A DNA stretch of 12,983 bases, from assembly GCA_020161965.1 (NCBI GenBank), contig JAIUNH010000052.1, positions 1-12,983 of the forward strand, in the 5' to 3' direction. A model generated the notes under the pieces. That model searched no databases and was not told the DNA's origin. It was given only the letters and a program-made list of their open reading frames with translations. A program made the position numbers and the translations under genes. How positions within the stretch are numbered: position 1 is the first letter of the stretch; each line of letters opens with the position of its first letter. This stretch comes from Pseudomonadota bacterium. Lineage in GTDB: Bacteria > Pseudomonadota > Alphaproteobacteria > CACIAM-22H2. Of this stretch, positions 7,560-12,983 are shown one piece after another.

Positions 7560-8639
7560 CTAGTAGCCCTTCGCCCAAGTTTCCAGCGTGTCGTCGCCAA
7601 TAATTTCAAGGGTTTCCAGGCGGAAACCGGGGGCTTTCACCAGTTCGGCCACGCCGAACGCGGCAATCGCGGGCAAGCCGTCGCCGCCGATCACCCGCCC
7701 CGCCCGGAAAATCGCCAAGCGATCGACCGCGCCGGCACGCAAAAACGCACCCGCCAGATGCGCCCCGCCTTCGATCATCAATCGCGTGACGCCCTTGGCG
7801 GCGAGCGCTTTAAGGATCGCGTCGGGTGTGGCGTGGCCTTCCGGCCCCGGTTCGACGGCCAGCATCTCGACGCCGCTTTCGACAAAAGCGGCGACGCGAA
7901 GTTTTTCGGCGTCGGGACGATGGACGATCCAGCTCGGCTGCGCGCGGGCCGTGCGCACGAGCTTCGCCGTCAGCGGCGTGCGCAAGCGTCCGTCGACGAC
8001 GACGCGCACTTTGCGTGCGTTGTCGAAACCGGGCAAACGCACATCGAGCGACGGATCGTCCGCCAGAACGGTGCCCGAACCGACCATGATCGCGTCATGT
8101 TGCGCACGGATCAGATGCGCCCGCGCGCGCGCCGCGTCGCCGGTGATCCATTTGCTTTCGCCCGTCTTCGTTGCGATGCGCATATCGAGCGAGCCCGCGA
8201 GCTTCAGCGTGACGAGCGGTTTGCCTTCGCGCACGCGCTTGAAGAACCCCGCGTTGATCGCATCGGCCTCTTCCTTACACAGCCCCTGCTCGACCGCGAT
8301 GCCGGCATTGCGCAGCATCGCGATCCCGCGCCCATCGACGCGCGTATCGGGATCGCCGGTCGCAACGATCACGCGCGCGACTTGCGCCGCGATCAACGCA
8401 TCGGCGCAAGGCGGCGTTTTGCCGTGATGCGAACAAGGTTCGAGCGTGACATAGACCGTGGCGCCCTTCGCGGCCGAGCCAGCACGCGCGAGCGCTTGCG
8501 CTTCCGCATGCGGGCGTCCGCCTTGTTGAGTCCAACCCCGGCCGACGACGATGCCGTCCTTGACGATGACGCAGCCGACCGCCGGGTTCGGCCATGTATT
8601 GCCGAGACCCCGTCGCGCCAACGCCAAAGCCGCGTCCAT
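7560..8639 (-). CDS. ribD: bifunctional diaminohydroxyphosphoribosylaminopyrimidine deaminase / 5-amino-6-(5-phosphoribosylamino)uracil reductase
   Basis: RibD performs the deamination and then the NADPH-dependent reduction that follow GTP ring opening in riboflavin synthesis. The protein has 359 residues, a normal length. The deaminase domain (about 1-145) has GNTWPNPAVGCVIV, the zinc ligand motif HAE at 44-46 and EPCSHHGKTPPC at 67-78. The reductase domain follows, with VTLKLAGSLDMRIAT near 150, the ITGDAARARAHLIRAQHDAIMVGSGTV region near 168-194 and a C-terminal MIEGGAHLAGAFL. The frame is open up to 8786, but that segment is a shadow of nrdR; the ATG at 8639 gives the family start and lies 19 bases after the nrdR stop. 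No Shine-Dalgarno is obvious, which suggests translational coupling. Confidence 0.96.
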   Translation of the reverse strand: MDAALALARRGLGNTWPNPAVGCVIVKDGIVVGRGWTQQGGRPHAEAQALARAGSAAKGATVYVTLEPCSHHGKTPPCADALIAAQVARVIVATGDPDTRVDGRGIAMLRNAGIAVEQGLCKEEADAINAGFFKRVREGKPLVTLKLAGSLDMRIATKTGESKWITGDAARARAHLIRAQHDAIMVGSGTVLADDPSLDVRLPGFDNARKVRVVVDGRLRTPLTAKLVRTARAQPSWIVHRPDAEKLRVAAFVESGVEMLAVEPGPEGHATPDAILKALAAKGVTRLMIEGGAHLAGAFLRAGAVDRLAIFRAGRVIGGDGLPAIAAFGVAELVKAPGFRLETLEIIGDDTLETWAKGY

Positions 8640-8658
8640 ATGGACGCGGGCGACGGCG

Positions 8659-9126
8659 TCAGACGTCGTTGTCGTCGTCGCCACCGAGCTTGCCGACGAA
8701 ATCCTCGAAATCCTTCGCCTCGCGGAAATTCTTATAGACCGAGGCGAAGCGGATATAGGCGACGTGGTCGAGGGTGCGCAGCGCATCCATCACCATCTCG
8801 CCGACGACCGTCGAGGGGATTTCGTTCTCACCCAAGCTTTCCAGACGGCGCTGGATGCCCGACACGATGCGCTCCACGCGTTCCGGCTCCACCGGGCGCT
8901 TGCGCACCGCATGGGTCAGCGAACGCGAAAGCTTGTCGCGCTCGAACGGCTCCTTCACGCCGTTCTTCTTCACGATCACGAGTTCGCGCAATTGCACGCG
9001 CTCGAAGGTCGTGAAGCGCGACCCGCAAGACGGGCAAAAACGCCGGCGCCGGATGGCGCCGCCGTCTTCGGTCGGACGCGAATCCTTCACCTGGGTATCG
9101 TCGTGGCCGCAAAACGGACAGCGCAT
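8659..9126 (-). CDS. nrdR: transcriptional repressor NrdR
   Basis: NrdR represses ribonucleotide reductase genes, sensing nucleotide state through an ATP-cone. The 155-residue protein begins with an atypical zinc ribbon, MRCPFCG...FCPSCGSRF, with cysteines at 3, 6, 31 and 34, followed by a basic DNA-binding stretch. The ATP-cone spans about residues 49-139 (VKKNGVKEPFERDKLSRSL near the start, ASVYKNFREAKDFEDF near the end). The C-terminus is acidic (GGDDDNDV). It sits 27 bases after glyA and 19 before ribD; glyA-nrdR-ribD is a recurrent order. The start region carries AAGGAAC as a likely ribosome binding site. No NrdR-box pair was found in the window, so its targets lie elsewhere. Confidence 0.97.
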   Translation of the reverse strand: MRCPFCGHDDTQVKDSRPTEDGGAIRRRRFCPSCGSRFTTFERVQLRELVIVKKNGVKEPFERDKLSRSLTHAVRKRPVEPERVERIVSGIQRRLESLGENEIPSTVVGEMVMDALRTLDHVAYIRFASVYKNFREAKDFEDFVGKLGGDDDNDV

Positions 9127-9127
9127 T

Positions 9128-9139
9128 GGAACCTGTTCC
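9128..9139 (-). promoter_or_regulatory. nrdR ribosome binding site within a short inverted repeat
   Basis: Just before the nrdR ATG the minus strand reads AAGGAACAGGTTCCA. GGAAC and GTTCC form a 5-base inverted repeat around AG, and the AGGA of the likely Shine-Dalgarno lies in one arm. With a two-base centre it cannot form a tight RNA hairpin without opening a pair, so the repeat may be accidental; the ribosome binding site itself is reasonable. Confidence 0.3.
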
Positions 9140-9153
9140 TTGCTTCTTCGTTA

Positions 9154-10458
9154 TCAGGCGTTCGTGTAGACCGGGAAACGTTCGACCAGCTTGGCGACCT
9201 TTTCGCGCACGCGCGCTTCGACCGCCGCGTTGTCGCCCGAATTGGAATTCGACAGACCGTCGAGCGTTTCGGCGATCAGATCGCCGACCTGCTCGAATTC
9301 CGCCGTGCCGAAGCCGCGCGTGGTGCCCGCCGGCGTGCCCAGACGCACGCCCGAGGTCACCATCGGCTTTTCCGGATCGAACGGGATGCCGTTCTTGTTG
9401 CAGGTCAGGCCCGCACGCTCGAGGCTCTTCTCGGCATTCGTGCCGGTCAGCTTCTTCGGGCGCAGATCGACGAGCATGAGATGCGAGTCCGTGCCGCCCG
9501 ACACGATCGCGAAACCGTGCTTCACCAAACGCGCGGCGAGCGCGCGTGCGTTGTCGATCACGCGCTGGGCGTAGATCTTGAACTCGGGCCGCAAAGCCTC
9601 GCCGAACGACACCGCCTTCGCCGCGATGACATGCATCAGCGGGCCGCCTTGCAGGCCGGGGAAAACGGCGGAGTTGATCTTCTTGCCGAGGTCTTCGTCC
9701 ATCGACAGGATCATGCCGCCGCGGGGGCCGCGCAGCGTCTTATGCGTCGTCGTCGTCACGACATGGGCATGCGGCAGCGGGTTGGGATAGGCGCCGCCCG
9801 CGATCAGACCGGCATAGTGCGCCATGTCGACCATCAGGATCGCGCCGATCTTGTCGGCGACCGCACGGAAGCGCGCGAAATCGATCTGGCGCGAATAGGC
9901 CGAGCCACCCGCGACGATCAGCTTCGGCTTATGCTCCAGCGCGTTCTTTTCCATCAGATCGTAGTCGATCAATTGCGTGTCGCGCGTGACGCCATAGGAC
10001 ACGGGCTTGAACCACTTGCCCGACTGGTTGGCGGGCGAGCCGTGGGTCAAGTGGCCGCCTTCGGCCAGCGACATGCCCATGAACGTGTCGCCCGGCTGCA
10101 GCAGCGCGAAGAACACGGCTTGGTTGGCTTGCGCGCCCGAATGGGGCTGCACATTGGCGAAGTTGCAGCCGAACAGCTTTTTCGCGCGCGCGATCGCCAG
10201 CGCTTCGGCTTCGTCGACGAATTCGCAACCGCCGTAGTAGCGGCGGCCCGGATAACCTTCGGCGTATTTGTTGGTCAGCACCGAGCCTTGCGCTTCCAGC
10301 ACGGCGCGGCTGACGATGTTCTCCGACGCGATCAATTCGATCTGGCCTTGCTGGCGACCCAGCTCGCGATCGACGGCGCCTTTAAGCTCGGGATCCGCCT
10401 TGGCGAGCGGCGTTCCGAAGAAATCCTTGGCGAATTCGGCGTAGGAAGCGGAAGACAT
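9154..10458 (-). CDS. glyA: serine hydroxymethyltransferase
   Basis: This PLP enzyme interconverts serine plus tetrahydrofolate with glycine plus 5,10-methylene-tetrahydrofolate, the main source of one-carbon units for purines, thymidylate and methionine. The 434-residue length is typical. Motifs in order are ELIASENIVSRAVLEAQGS at 41-59, NKYAEGYPGRRYYGGCEFVD at 63-82, DMAHYAGLIAGG at 211-222, and the PLP lysine motif VVTTTTHKTLRGPRGG with the Schiff-base lysine at 240. The ATG at 10458 is 15 bases after the rpiB stop and is preceded by GAAAGGG on the minus strand at 10469-10475. glyA is followed by nrdR, so the block links folate and nucleotide supply with flavin synthesis. Confidence 0.98.
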   Translation of the reverse strand: MSSASYAEFAKDFFGTPLAKADPELKGAVDRELGRQQGQIELIASENIVSRAVLEAQGSVLTNKYAEGYPGRRYYGGCEFVDEAEALAIARAKKLFGCNFANVQPHSGAQANQAVFFALLQPGDTFMGMSLAEGGHLTHGSPANQSGKWFKPVSYGVTRDTQLIDYDLMEKNALEHKPKLIVAGGSAYSRQIDFARFRAVADKIGAILMVDMAHYAGLIAGGAYPNPLPHAHVVTTTTHKTLRGPRGGMILSMDEDLGKKINSAVFPGLQGGPLMHVIAAKAVSFGEALRPEFKIYAQRVIDNARALAARLVKHGFAIVSGGTDSHLMLVDLRPKKLTGTNAEKSLERAGLTCNKNGIPFDPEKPMVTSGVRLGTPAGTTRGFGTAEFEQVGDLIAETLDGLSNSNSGDNAAVEARVREKVAKLVERFPVYTNA

Positions 10459-10468
10459 CGTGCTTAGA

Positions 10469-10475
10469 CCCTTTC
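10469..10475 (-). promoter_or_regulatory. glyA ribosome binding site
   Basis: The minus strand reads GAAAGGG, ending 10 bases before the glyA ATG and overlapping the rpiB TGA. It is one of the few purine-rich sites in the block and supports the ATG at 10458 and translation of glyA independent of pure coupling. Confidence 0.5.
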
Positions 10476-10905
10476 AACCCAGCTTGGCGACGCGCTTTTC
10501 GTGGCGCCCGCCCTCGAACGACGTAGACAGGAAAACCTTGAGTGCCGCGCGCGCGACCTCGATCCCGATCAGCCGCGCGCCGAACACGACGACATTGGCG
10601 TCGTTATGCTGACGGCACAGCCGCGCGCCCGTCTCGTCGTGAACGAGGGCCGCGCGGATATGGCGATGGCGATTGGCGGCGATCGAAATGCCGATTCCCG
10701 AACCGCACAGCAACACGCCGCGCGCGGCGCGCCCTTCCTTGAGGGCGGCAGCCAGCGCTTGCGCAAAATCGGGGTAATCGACGCTATCGGCGGAATGGGT
10801 GCCGAGATCCAGGACCTTCAGACCAGCCGCTTCCAAATCCTTGACCAACAAGGATTTCATTTCGAATCCGCCATGGTCGGCGGCGATCGCGATCGTCTCT
10901 GTCAT
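10474..10905 (-). CDS. rpiB: ribose-5-phosphate isomerase B
   Basis: RpiB interconverts ribose 5-phosphate and ribulose 5-phosphate in the pentose-phosphate pathway; ribulose 5-phosphate is also the substrate of the RibB domain encoded downstream. The 143-residue protein carries IAADHGGFEMK near residue 7, VDYPDFAQ near 42, and the RpiB/LacAB signature GVLLCGSGIGISIAANRHRHIRAA, whose cysteine at about residue 67 is the presumed proton-transfer residue. HNDANVVVFGARLIG follows near 100. The ATG at 10905 starts the family N-terminus (MTETIAIAADHGG), with only a weak GGGA upstream. It is the first gene of the eleven-gene minus-strand block; the 92-base gap before it is the only place with room for the block's main promoter. 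LacA/LacB-type isomerases share the fold, but context favours RpiB. Confidence 0.95.
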   Translation of the reverse strand: MTETIAIAADHGGFEMKSLLVKDLEAAGLKVLDLGTHSADSVDYPDFAQALAAALKEGRAARGVLLCGSGIGISIAANRHRHIRAALVHDETGARLCRQHNDANVVVFGARLIGIEVARAALKVFLSTSFEGGRHEKRVAKLG

Positions 10906-10997
10906 GGAATGTCCCGGAGCCCCAAAATCTGGGGGAACCTACCATATGTCGTTTGGGCGCTACAATCGGCCCCCAAGCCATTGGGCTATCGCGGTTT
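10906..10997 (-). promoter_or_regulatory. intergenic region upstream of the rpiB-led block, with two small inverted repeats
   Basis: This 92-base gap separates the small-protein stop from the rpiB start. It holds two short hairpin-forming repeats: CCCAA-gcca-TTGGG at 10972-10985, just after the small-protein gene, and CCCCA-aaatc-TGGGG at 10920-10934, in the probable rpiB leader. Neither is followed by a T-run on the minus strand, so neither is a classic terminator. I could not find a convincing -35/-10 pair; the best are TTGTAG and TAGGTT, 18 bases apart on the minus strand, each matching consensus at only three of six. Position alone makes this the likely promoter region of the block. Confidence 0.35.
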
Positions 10998-11183
10998 TTA
11001 AGATTCCAGGCCCTGTTTGCGCAATTGGGCCTCCAACTTGCGCAGGGCGTTGGCCCGCAGCGTAACCGGGGCCGCGTTGGCCGGGCCCATGATCGAAACT
11101 TCCAGGCCGCTATCGGCGTCGATCGCCGAGACCTTCACGAAATTCCCGACTTGGTGGAATTCGAAGAAGACTTCGCGGTTCAT
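10998..11183 (-). CDS. 61-residue conserved small protein (DUF6898-like)
   Basis: This short protein starts MNREVFFEFHQVGNFVKVSAIDADSG, followed by LEVSIMGPANAAPVTLRANALRKLEAQLRKQG. It has no signal peptide or membrane segment; strands are likely in the first 35 residues and one basic helix at the end. From memory it resembles the alphaproteobacterial DUF6898 family, whose function is unknown; I could not verify this. It is supported as real by codon use like the neighbours, and by its ATG at 11183 overlapping the stop of the glycosyltransferase gene as ATGA. It is therefore probably co-translated with that gene. The TAA at 10998 is the last codon before the rpiB promoter gap. Confidence 0.8.
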   Translation of the reverse strand: MNREVFFEFHQVGNFVKVSAIDADSGLEVSIMGPANAAPVTLRANALRKLEAQLRKQGLES

Positions 11184-12064
11184 CCGCGCAATTCCGAATA
11201 GAGCAGCGAGGTTTCGATCTTGCCGCCGTCGGGCGTGGCGAATTCGCGGCGCTGGTTCATGCCGACCAAATGCACGACATGGACGGGATCGTGCGGATAT
11301 TTGGGATCGAGCACGAGCTTGGCTTCACGGTCGATCATCGGCAGCGCCAAGCCGCAGCAGAAATTATATTCGGGCGGCAGGAACTGAACGCTGTCGGAAT
11401 CCGATCGTCCGAGCACCGTGTAGCAAGCGAGGTTGAGCGCGATCTGCTCGGTATATTTGTTCGCGGCGTTGGAAATGCCGGCGGTCGCGAATTCCTGCCA
11501 CTTCGCCCAAACGGGGCTGTCGCGCCGCCCGGCGAACAGACCCGAATTCAACACCGGATTGGCGGCAAGCACATTGGCGATGCCCTCACCGAACGAGGCG
11601 GCGGCGGCTTGGCGGTGCATGGCTTGCGTCGCCTGCCCGCCCGAATAGAGATGCGCGTAGGCGCGATGCAGTTCCGGCACGATCGCGAAGCCGTAGCGGC
11701 GCGCGGCTTCCATCGGCACGGTCACGCCCTCGGCCGATTGCACCCACGCATCGGCGTCGATCCATTGAATGACGTTGGCTTGCGGAAAATAGCGCGGCAA
11801 AAACGGCCGCGACGTCATCGCGCGATAGCCATCGCCCATGCGCGCGACTTCCGCGTCCTTGTTGCCGGGCTCGATATCCCAGCCGACGGGTACACGCAGG
11901 ATCTTCTCGCCCGTCAGCCATTCGCATTGTTCGGCGTCGAGCCCGAAATCGAGAATGGCCAGCGCCACGCCGCCCAAGCGCAGCGCTTGCAGCGAGCGCA
12001 ACGTGTCGCGCGCATAGCGGAAATACTTCGCGTCGGACCCGGTGACGATAACGGAATCGGCCAT
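11180..12064 (-). CDS. putative GT8-like glycosyltransferase (GT-A fold)
   Basis: The 294-residue product looks like a cytosolic nucleotide-sugar transferase. It begins MADSVIVTGSDAKYFRYARDTLRSL, a Rossmann-like strand and helix often seen in GT8-type enzymes, followed by VALAILDFGLD near residue 34. The metal-binding DxD motif is present as WIDADAW with D93-A94-D95. Later segments, VLNSGLFAGRRDSPVWAKW near 183 and YTEQIALNLACY near 215, match the family pattern in which an N-S-G-x-F loop contacts the sugar. There is no signal peptide or membrane helix. The open frame extends to 12163, but the ATG at 12064 gives the natural start. It overlaps the small-protein gene downstream and faces the methyltransferase across 88 bases. 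Donor and acceptor cannot be inferred. Confidence 0.8.
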   Translation of the reverse strand: MADSVIVTGSDAKYFRYARDTLRSLQALRLGGVALAILDFGLDAEQCEWLTGEKILRVPVGWDIEPGNKDAEVARMGDGYRAMTSRPFLPRYFPQANVIQWIDADAWVQSAEGVTVPMEAARRYGFAIVPELHRAYAHLYSGGQATQAMHRQAAAASFGEGIANVLAANPVLNSGLFAGRRDSPVWAKWQEFATAGISNAANKYTEQIALNLACYTVLGRSDSDSVQFLPPEYNFCCGLALPMIDREAKLVLDPKYPHDPVHVVHLVGMNQRREFATPDGGKIETSLLYSELRG

Positions 12065-12096
12065 GGCGTTAAGGATATCACCGAATAGGCGCGACG

Positions 12097-12126
12097 TTGA
12101 CCGCCCGCGGAAACTCAACCCAGAAT
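12097..12126 (+). promoter_or_regulatory. candidate promoter of the methyltransferase gene
   Basis: In the 88-base divergent gap the plus strand has TTGACC at 12097-12102 (five of six to the -35 consensus) and CAGAAT at 12121-12126 (four of six to the -10), 18 bases apart. The predicted start of transcription would leave a leader of about 20 bases with the GGAG site. No comparably good pair was seen for the glycosyltransferase on the other strand. Confidence 0.4.
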
Positions 12127-12142
12127 ATCGGTCGAACCTCGC

Positions 12143-12146
12143 GGAG
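12143..12146 (+). promoter_or_regulatory. ribosome binding site deciding the methyltransferase start
   Basis: GGAG lies 6 bases before the ATG at 12153. This supports that ATG over the upstream in-frame ATG at 12042, which would lie inside the divergent gene and upstream of the candidate promoter. Confidence 0.6.
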
Positions 12147-12152
12147 TCCCCG

Positions 12153-12896
12153 ATGCCCGTCATTCCCGATTTGATCGCCCTTTACGAAGCCGAGGGCATC
12201 GAGATTTCGACCGGTCTCAATTCCTGGCATTTGAAAAACAGCGCCGAGGCGCCGTTCACTTGGTTCATGCGCGGCGGCAAATCGCTGACGCCGGGCCTGG
12301 GCATCGCGATGCAGGAAGTCTATCTGCTGGAATGCATGTTCGCGACGTGGCGGCCGAAGCGTTCGCTGGTGATCGGCAATTCCTATGGTTGGAGCACGAT
12401 CGCGCTCGCCCTCGCCAATCGCGACGGACGCATACTCGGCCTCGACACCGGCGCGGATGTGCAATCGGTTTCGGGCATTCACCTGACCAACAAAATCGCC
12501 AAGCGCAATGCGCTGGATTGCTACGCGGTCGGCGCCCCCTCGCCCGGCGGCGTCGCCCCCACGGTCGCGCGCGAATTGAAAGGCCCGGTCGAATTCGCCT
12601 TCATCGACGGCGAACATACCCGCGAAGCCTTGGCCCGCGATCTGGAAGCCGTGCGCGCGGTGGCCACGCAAGACTGCGTCTATCTGTGCCACGACGTCCT
12701 GAATTTCGACATGCGCCCGATTGCGGCCGAATTCGCCGAACGCCACGGCATGAAGCTCGATATTCTGACGCGCACGCCGTCGGGCATGGCGGTGATTCGC
12801 CCGGCGGAGGTGGAGCCGGGCCTCGCCCGCGCGATCCACGCTTTTGCGGGGTCGGAGGAGCTGTTCCGCCGCTGGGTCGCCCAGCCGCCGGGCTGA
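12153..12896 (+). CDS. class I SAM-dependent methyltransferase (Methyltransf_24-like)
   Basis: The 247-residue protein has the class I methyltransferase layout. Motif I is SLVIGNSYGWSTIALALA at about 71-88, a G-x-x-x-G variant of the SAM-binding loop, followed by the acidic strand end GRILGLDTG at 92-100. FAFIDGEHTREAL at 148-160 and CHDVLNF at 179-185 match the F-I-D-G-x-H-x pattern and the D-V/D-x motif of the Methyltransf_24 and cephalosporin-hydroxylase-like group, where these acidic and histidine residues often bind a metal. The N-terminal 60 residues, including WHLKNSAEAPFTWFMRGG, are not a family hallmark. It has its own Shine-Dalgarno and candidate promoter. The neighbouring glycosyltransferase suggests a role in modifying a glycan or related small molecule, but this is inference. 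Confidence 0.8.
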   Translation: MPVIPDLIALYEAEGIEISTGLNSWHLKNSAEAPFTWFMRGGKSLTPGLGIAMQEVYLLECMFATWRPKRSLVIGNSYGWSTIALALANRDGRILGLDTGADVQSVSGIHLTNKIAKRNALDCYAVGAPSPGGVAPTVARELKGPVEFAFIDGEHTREALARDLEAVRAVATQDCVYLCHDVLNFDMRPIAAEFAERHGMKLDILTRTPSGMAVIRPAEVEPGLARAIHAFAGSEELFRRWVAQPPG

Positions 12897-12907
12897 TCCG
12901 GGGCGCC

Positions 12908-12936
12908 TTGCCGGGTAGATGCTTTAAGTCTAAAGT
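12908..12936 (+). promoter_or_regulatory. candidate promoter with operator-like palindrome
   Basis: TTGCCG at 12908-12913 and TAAAGT at 12931-12936 are 17 bases apart, each matching consensus at four of six positions. Overlapping the -10 is the inverted repeat CTTTA-agtc-TAAAG at 12922-12935; the flanking bases extend it to an imperfect 20-base palindrome (ATGCTTTA...TAAAGTAT). The site resembles operators of MarR-type regulators, which are often A/T-rich palindromes of this kind, but that is from general knowledge. The predicted transcription start would fall only a few bases before the ATG at 12945, implying a near-leaderless message. Confidence 0.4.
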
Positions 12937-12944
12937 ATTTCCCG

Positions 12945-12983
12945 ATGGATGCGCCTTTCACCCTGAAACTGCCGATCCGCTTC
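12945..12983 (+). CDS. possible start of an unidentified gene (3' truncated by window edge)
   Basis: Thirteen codons, MDAPFTLKLPIRF, are open from an ATG just after the palindromic site to the end of the window. No Shine-Dalgarno precedes it, which would fit a near-leaderless message. The stretch looks like the first strand of acyl-CoA thioesterases of the hotdog fold, whose N-termini often continue after P-I-R-F or V-R-F with G-D-C-D; this is a guess from very little sequence. The real start could also lie outside the window. Confidence 0.35.
   Translation, partial: MDAPFTLKLPIRF

Noticed and set aside
7550..7609. N-terminal extension of ribE by 20 residues
   Set aside because: Riboflavin synthases start at MFTGII. 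The extension would overlap the end of ribD.
8640..8658. FMN riboswitch before ribD
   Set aside because: Only 19 bases separate nrdR from ribD, far too short for the element, and no rib-leader sequence is seen in other gaps.
8551..10467. A 638-codon open frame on the plus strand opposite glyA, nrdR and ribD
   Set aside because: It is antisense to three genes with clear family motifs. Its translation is rich in Arg, His and Ala with no recognisable domain, as expected for the complement of GC-rich coding DNA.
12042..12152. Upstream ATG for the methyltransferase at 12042
   Set aside because: It lies within the divergent glycosyltransferase start and upstream of the candidate promoter, while the ATG at 12153 has a well-spaced GGAG.
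12897..12920. Terminator hairpin after the methyltransferase
   Set aside because: GC-rich CCGG copies are present, but no clean stem of useful length and no following T-run could be drawn.
12949..12966. Second ATG at 12949 as the start of the right-edge gene
   Set aside because: That frame stops after five codons.
1..12983. tRNA, rRNA, CRISPR repeats, insertion sequences or phage genes
   Set aside because: No repeated spacer-repeat pattern, transposase-like protein, terminal repeats or RNA gene signatures were seen. Nearly all of the window is filled by assigned coding regions.

Overview
The window reads as chromosomal DNA of a GC-rich alphaproteobacterium, most likely Rhodospirillales-like. 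The main reasons are the gene order rpiB-glyA-nrdR-ribD-ribE-ribB-ribH-nusB-thiL, a layout I associate with Alphaproteobacteria, and a RibBA-type protein whose C-terminal domain has lost its zinc cysteines (the RibBX form known from Proteobacteria). Coding density is very high. No RNA gene, insertion sequence, CRISPR array, phage gene or other sign of recent transfer was found.

Layout. (1) At 2-2158 on the plus strand lies a TRAP transporter set: the C-terminus of the substrate-binding protein (cut by the window edge), the small DctQ permease and the large DctM permease, with overlapping reading frames. (2) At 2155-10905 on the minus strand is one tightly packed block of eleven genes with no gap above 27 bases. 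In transcription order it is rpiB, glyA, nrdR, ribD, ribE, ribBX, ribH, nusB, thiL, an exported FliL-like protein, and an MFS transporter. (3) At 10998-12064 on the minus strand are a putative GT8-like glycosyltransferase and a 61-residue protein that resembles the DUF6898 family, overlapping by ATGA. (4) From 12153 on the plus strand is a class I methyltransferase, divergent from the glycosyltransferase. (5) At the right edge is a promoter-like site with an embedded palindrome and the first 13 codons of what may be another gene.

How the genes work together. ribD, ribE, ribBX and ribH supply four steps of riboflavin synthesis: pyrimidine deaminase/reductase, riboflavin synthase, the dihydroxybutanone phosphate branch and lumazine synthase. 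The entry enzyme, GTP cyclohydrolase II, appears to be missing, because its domain in the ribBX product is degenerate; a ribA elsewhere is implied. thiL adds thiamine diphosphate synthesis, rpiB and glyA supply pentose-phosphate and one-carbon metabolism, nrdR controls ribonucleotide reductase genes, and nusB serves rRNA antitermination. The block is mostly housekeeping. I did not find a convincing new defence, mobile or biosynthetic system. The less ordinary points are the degenerate RibA domain, the non-ATG start of ribBX, the FliL-like exported protein, the uncharacterised glycosyltransferase/small-protein/methyltransferase group, and the palindrome at the right edge.
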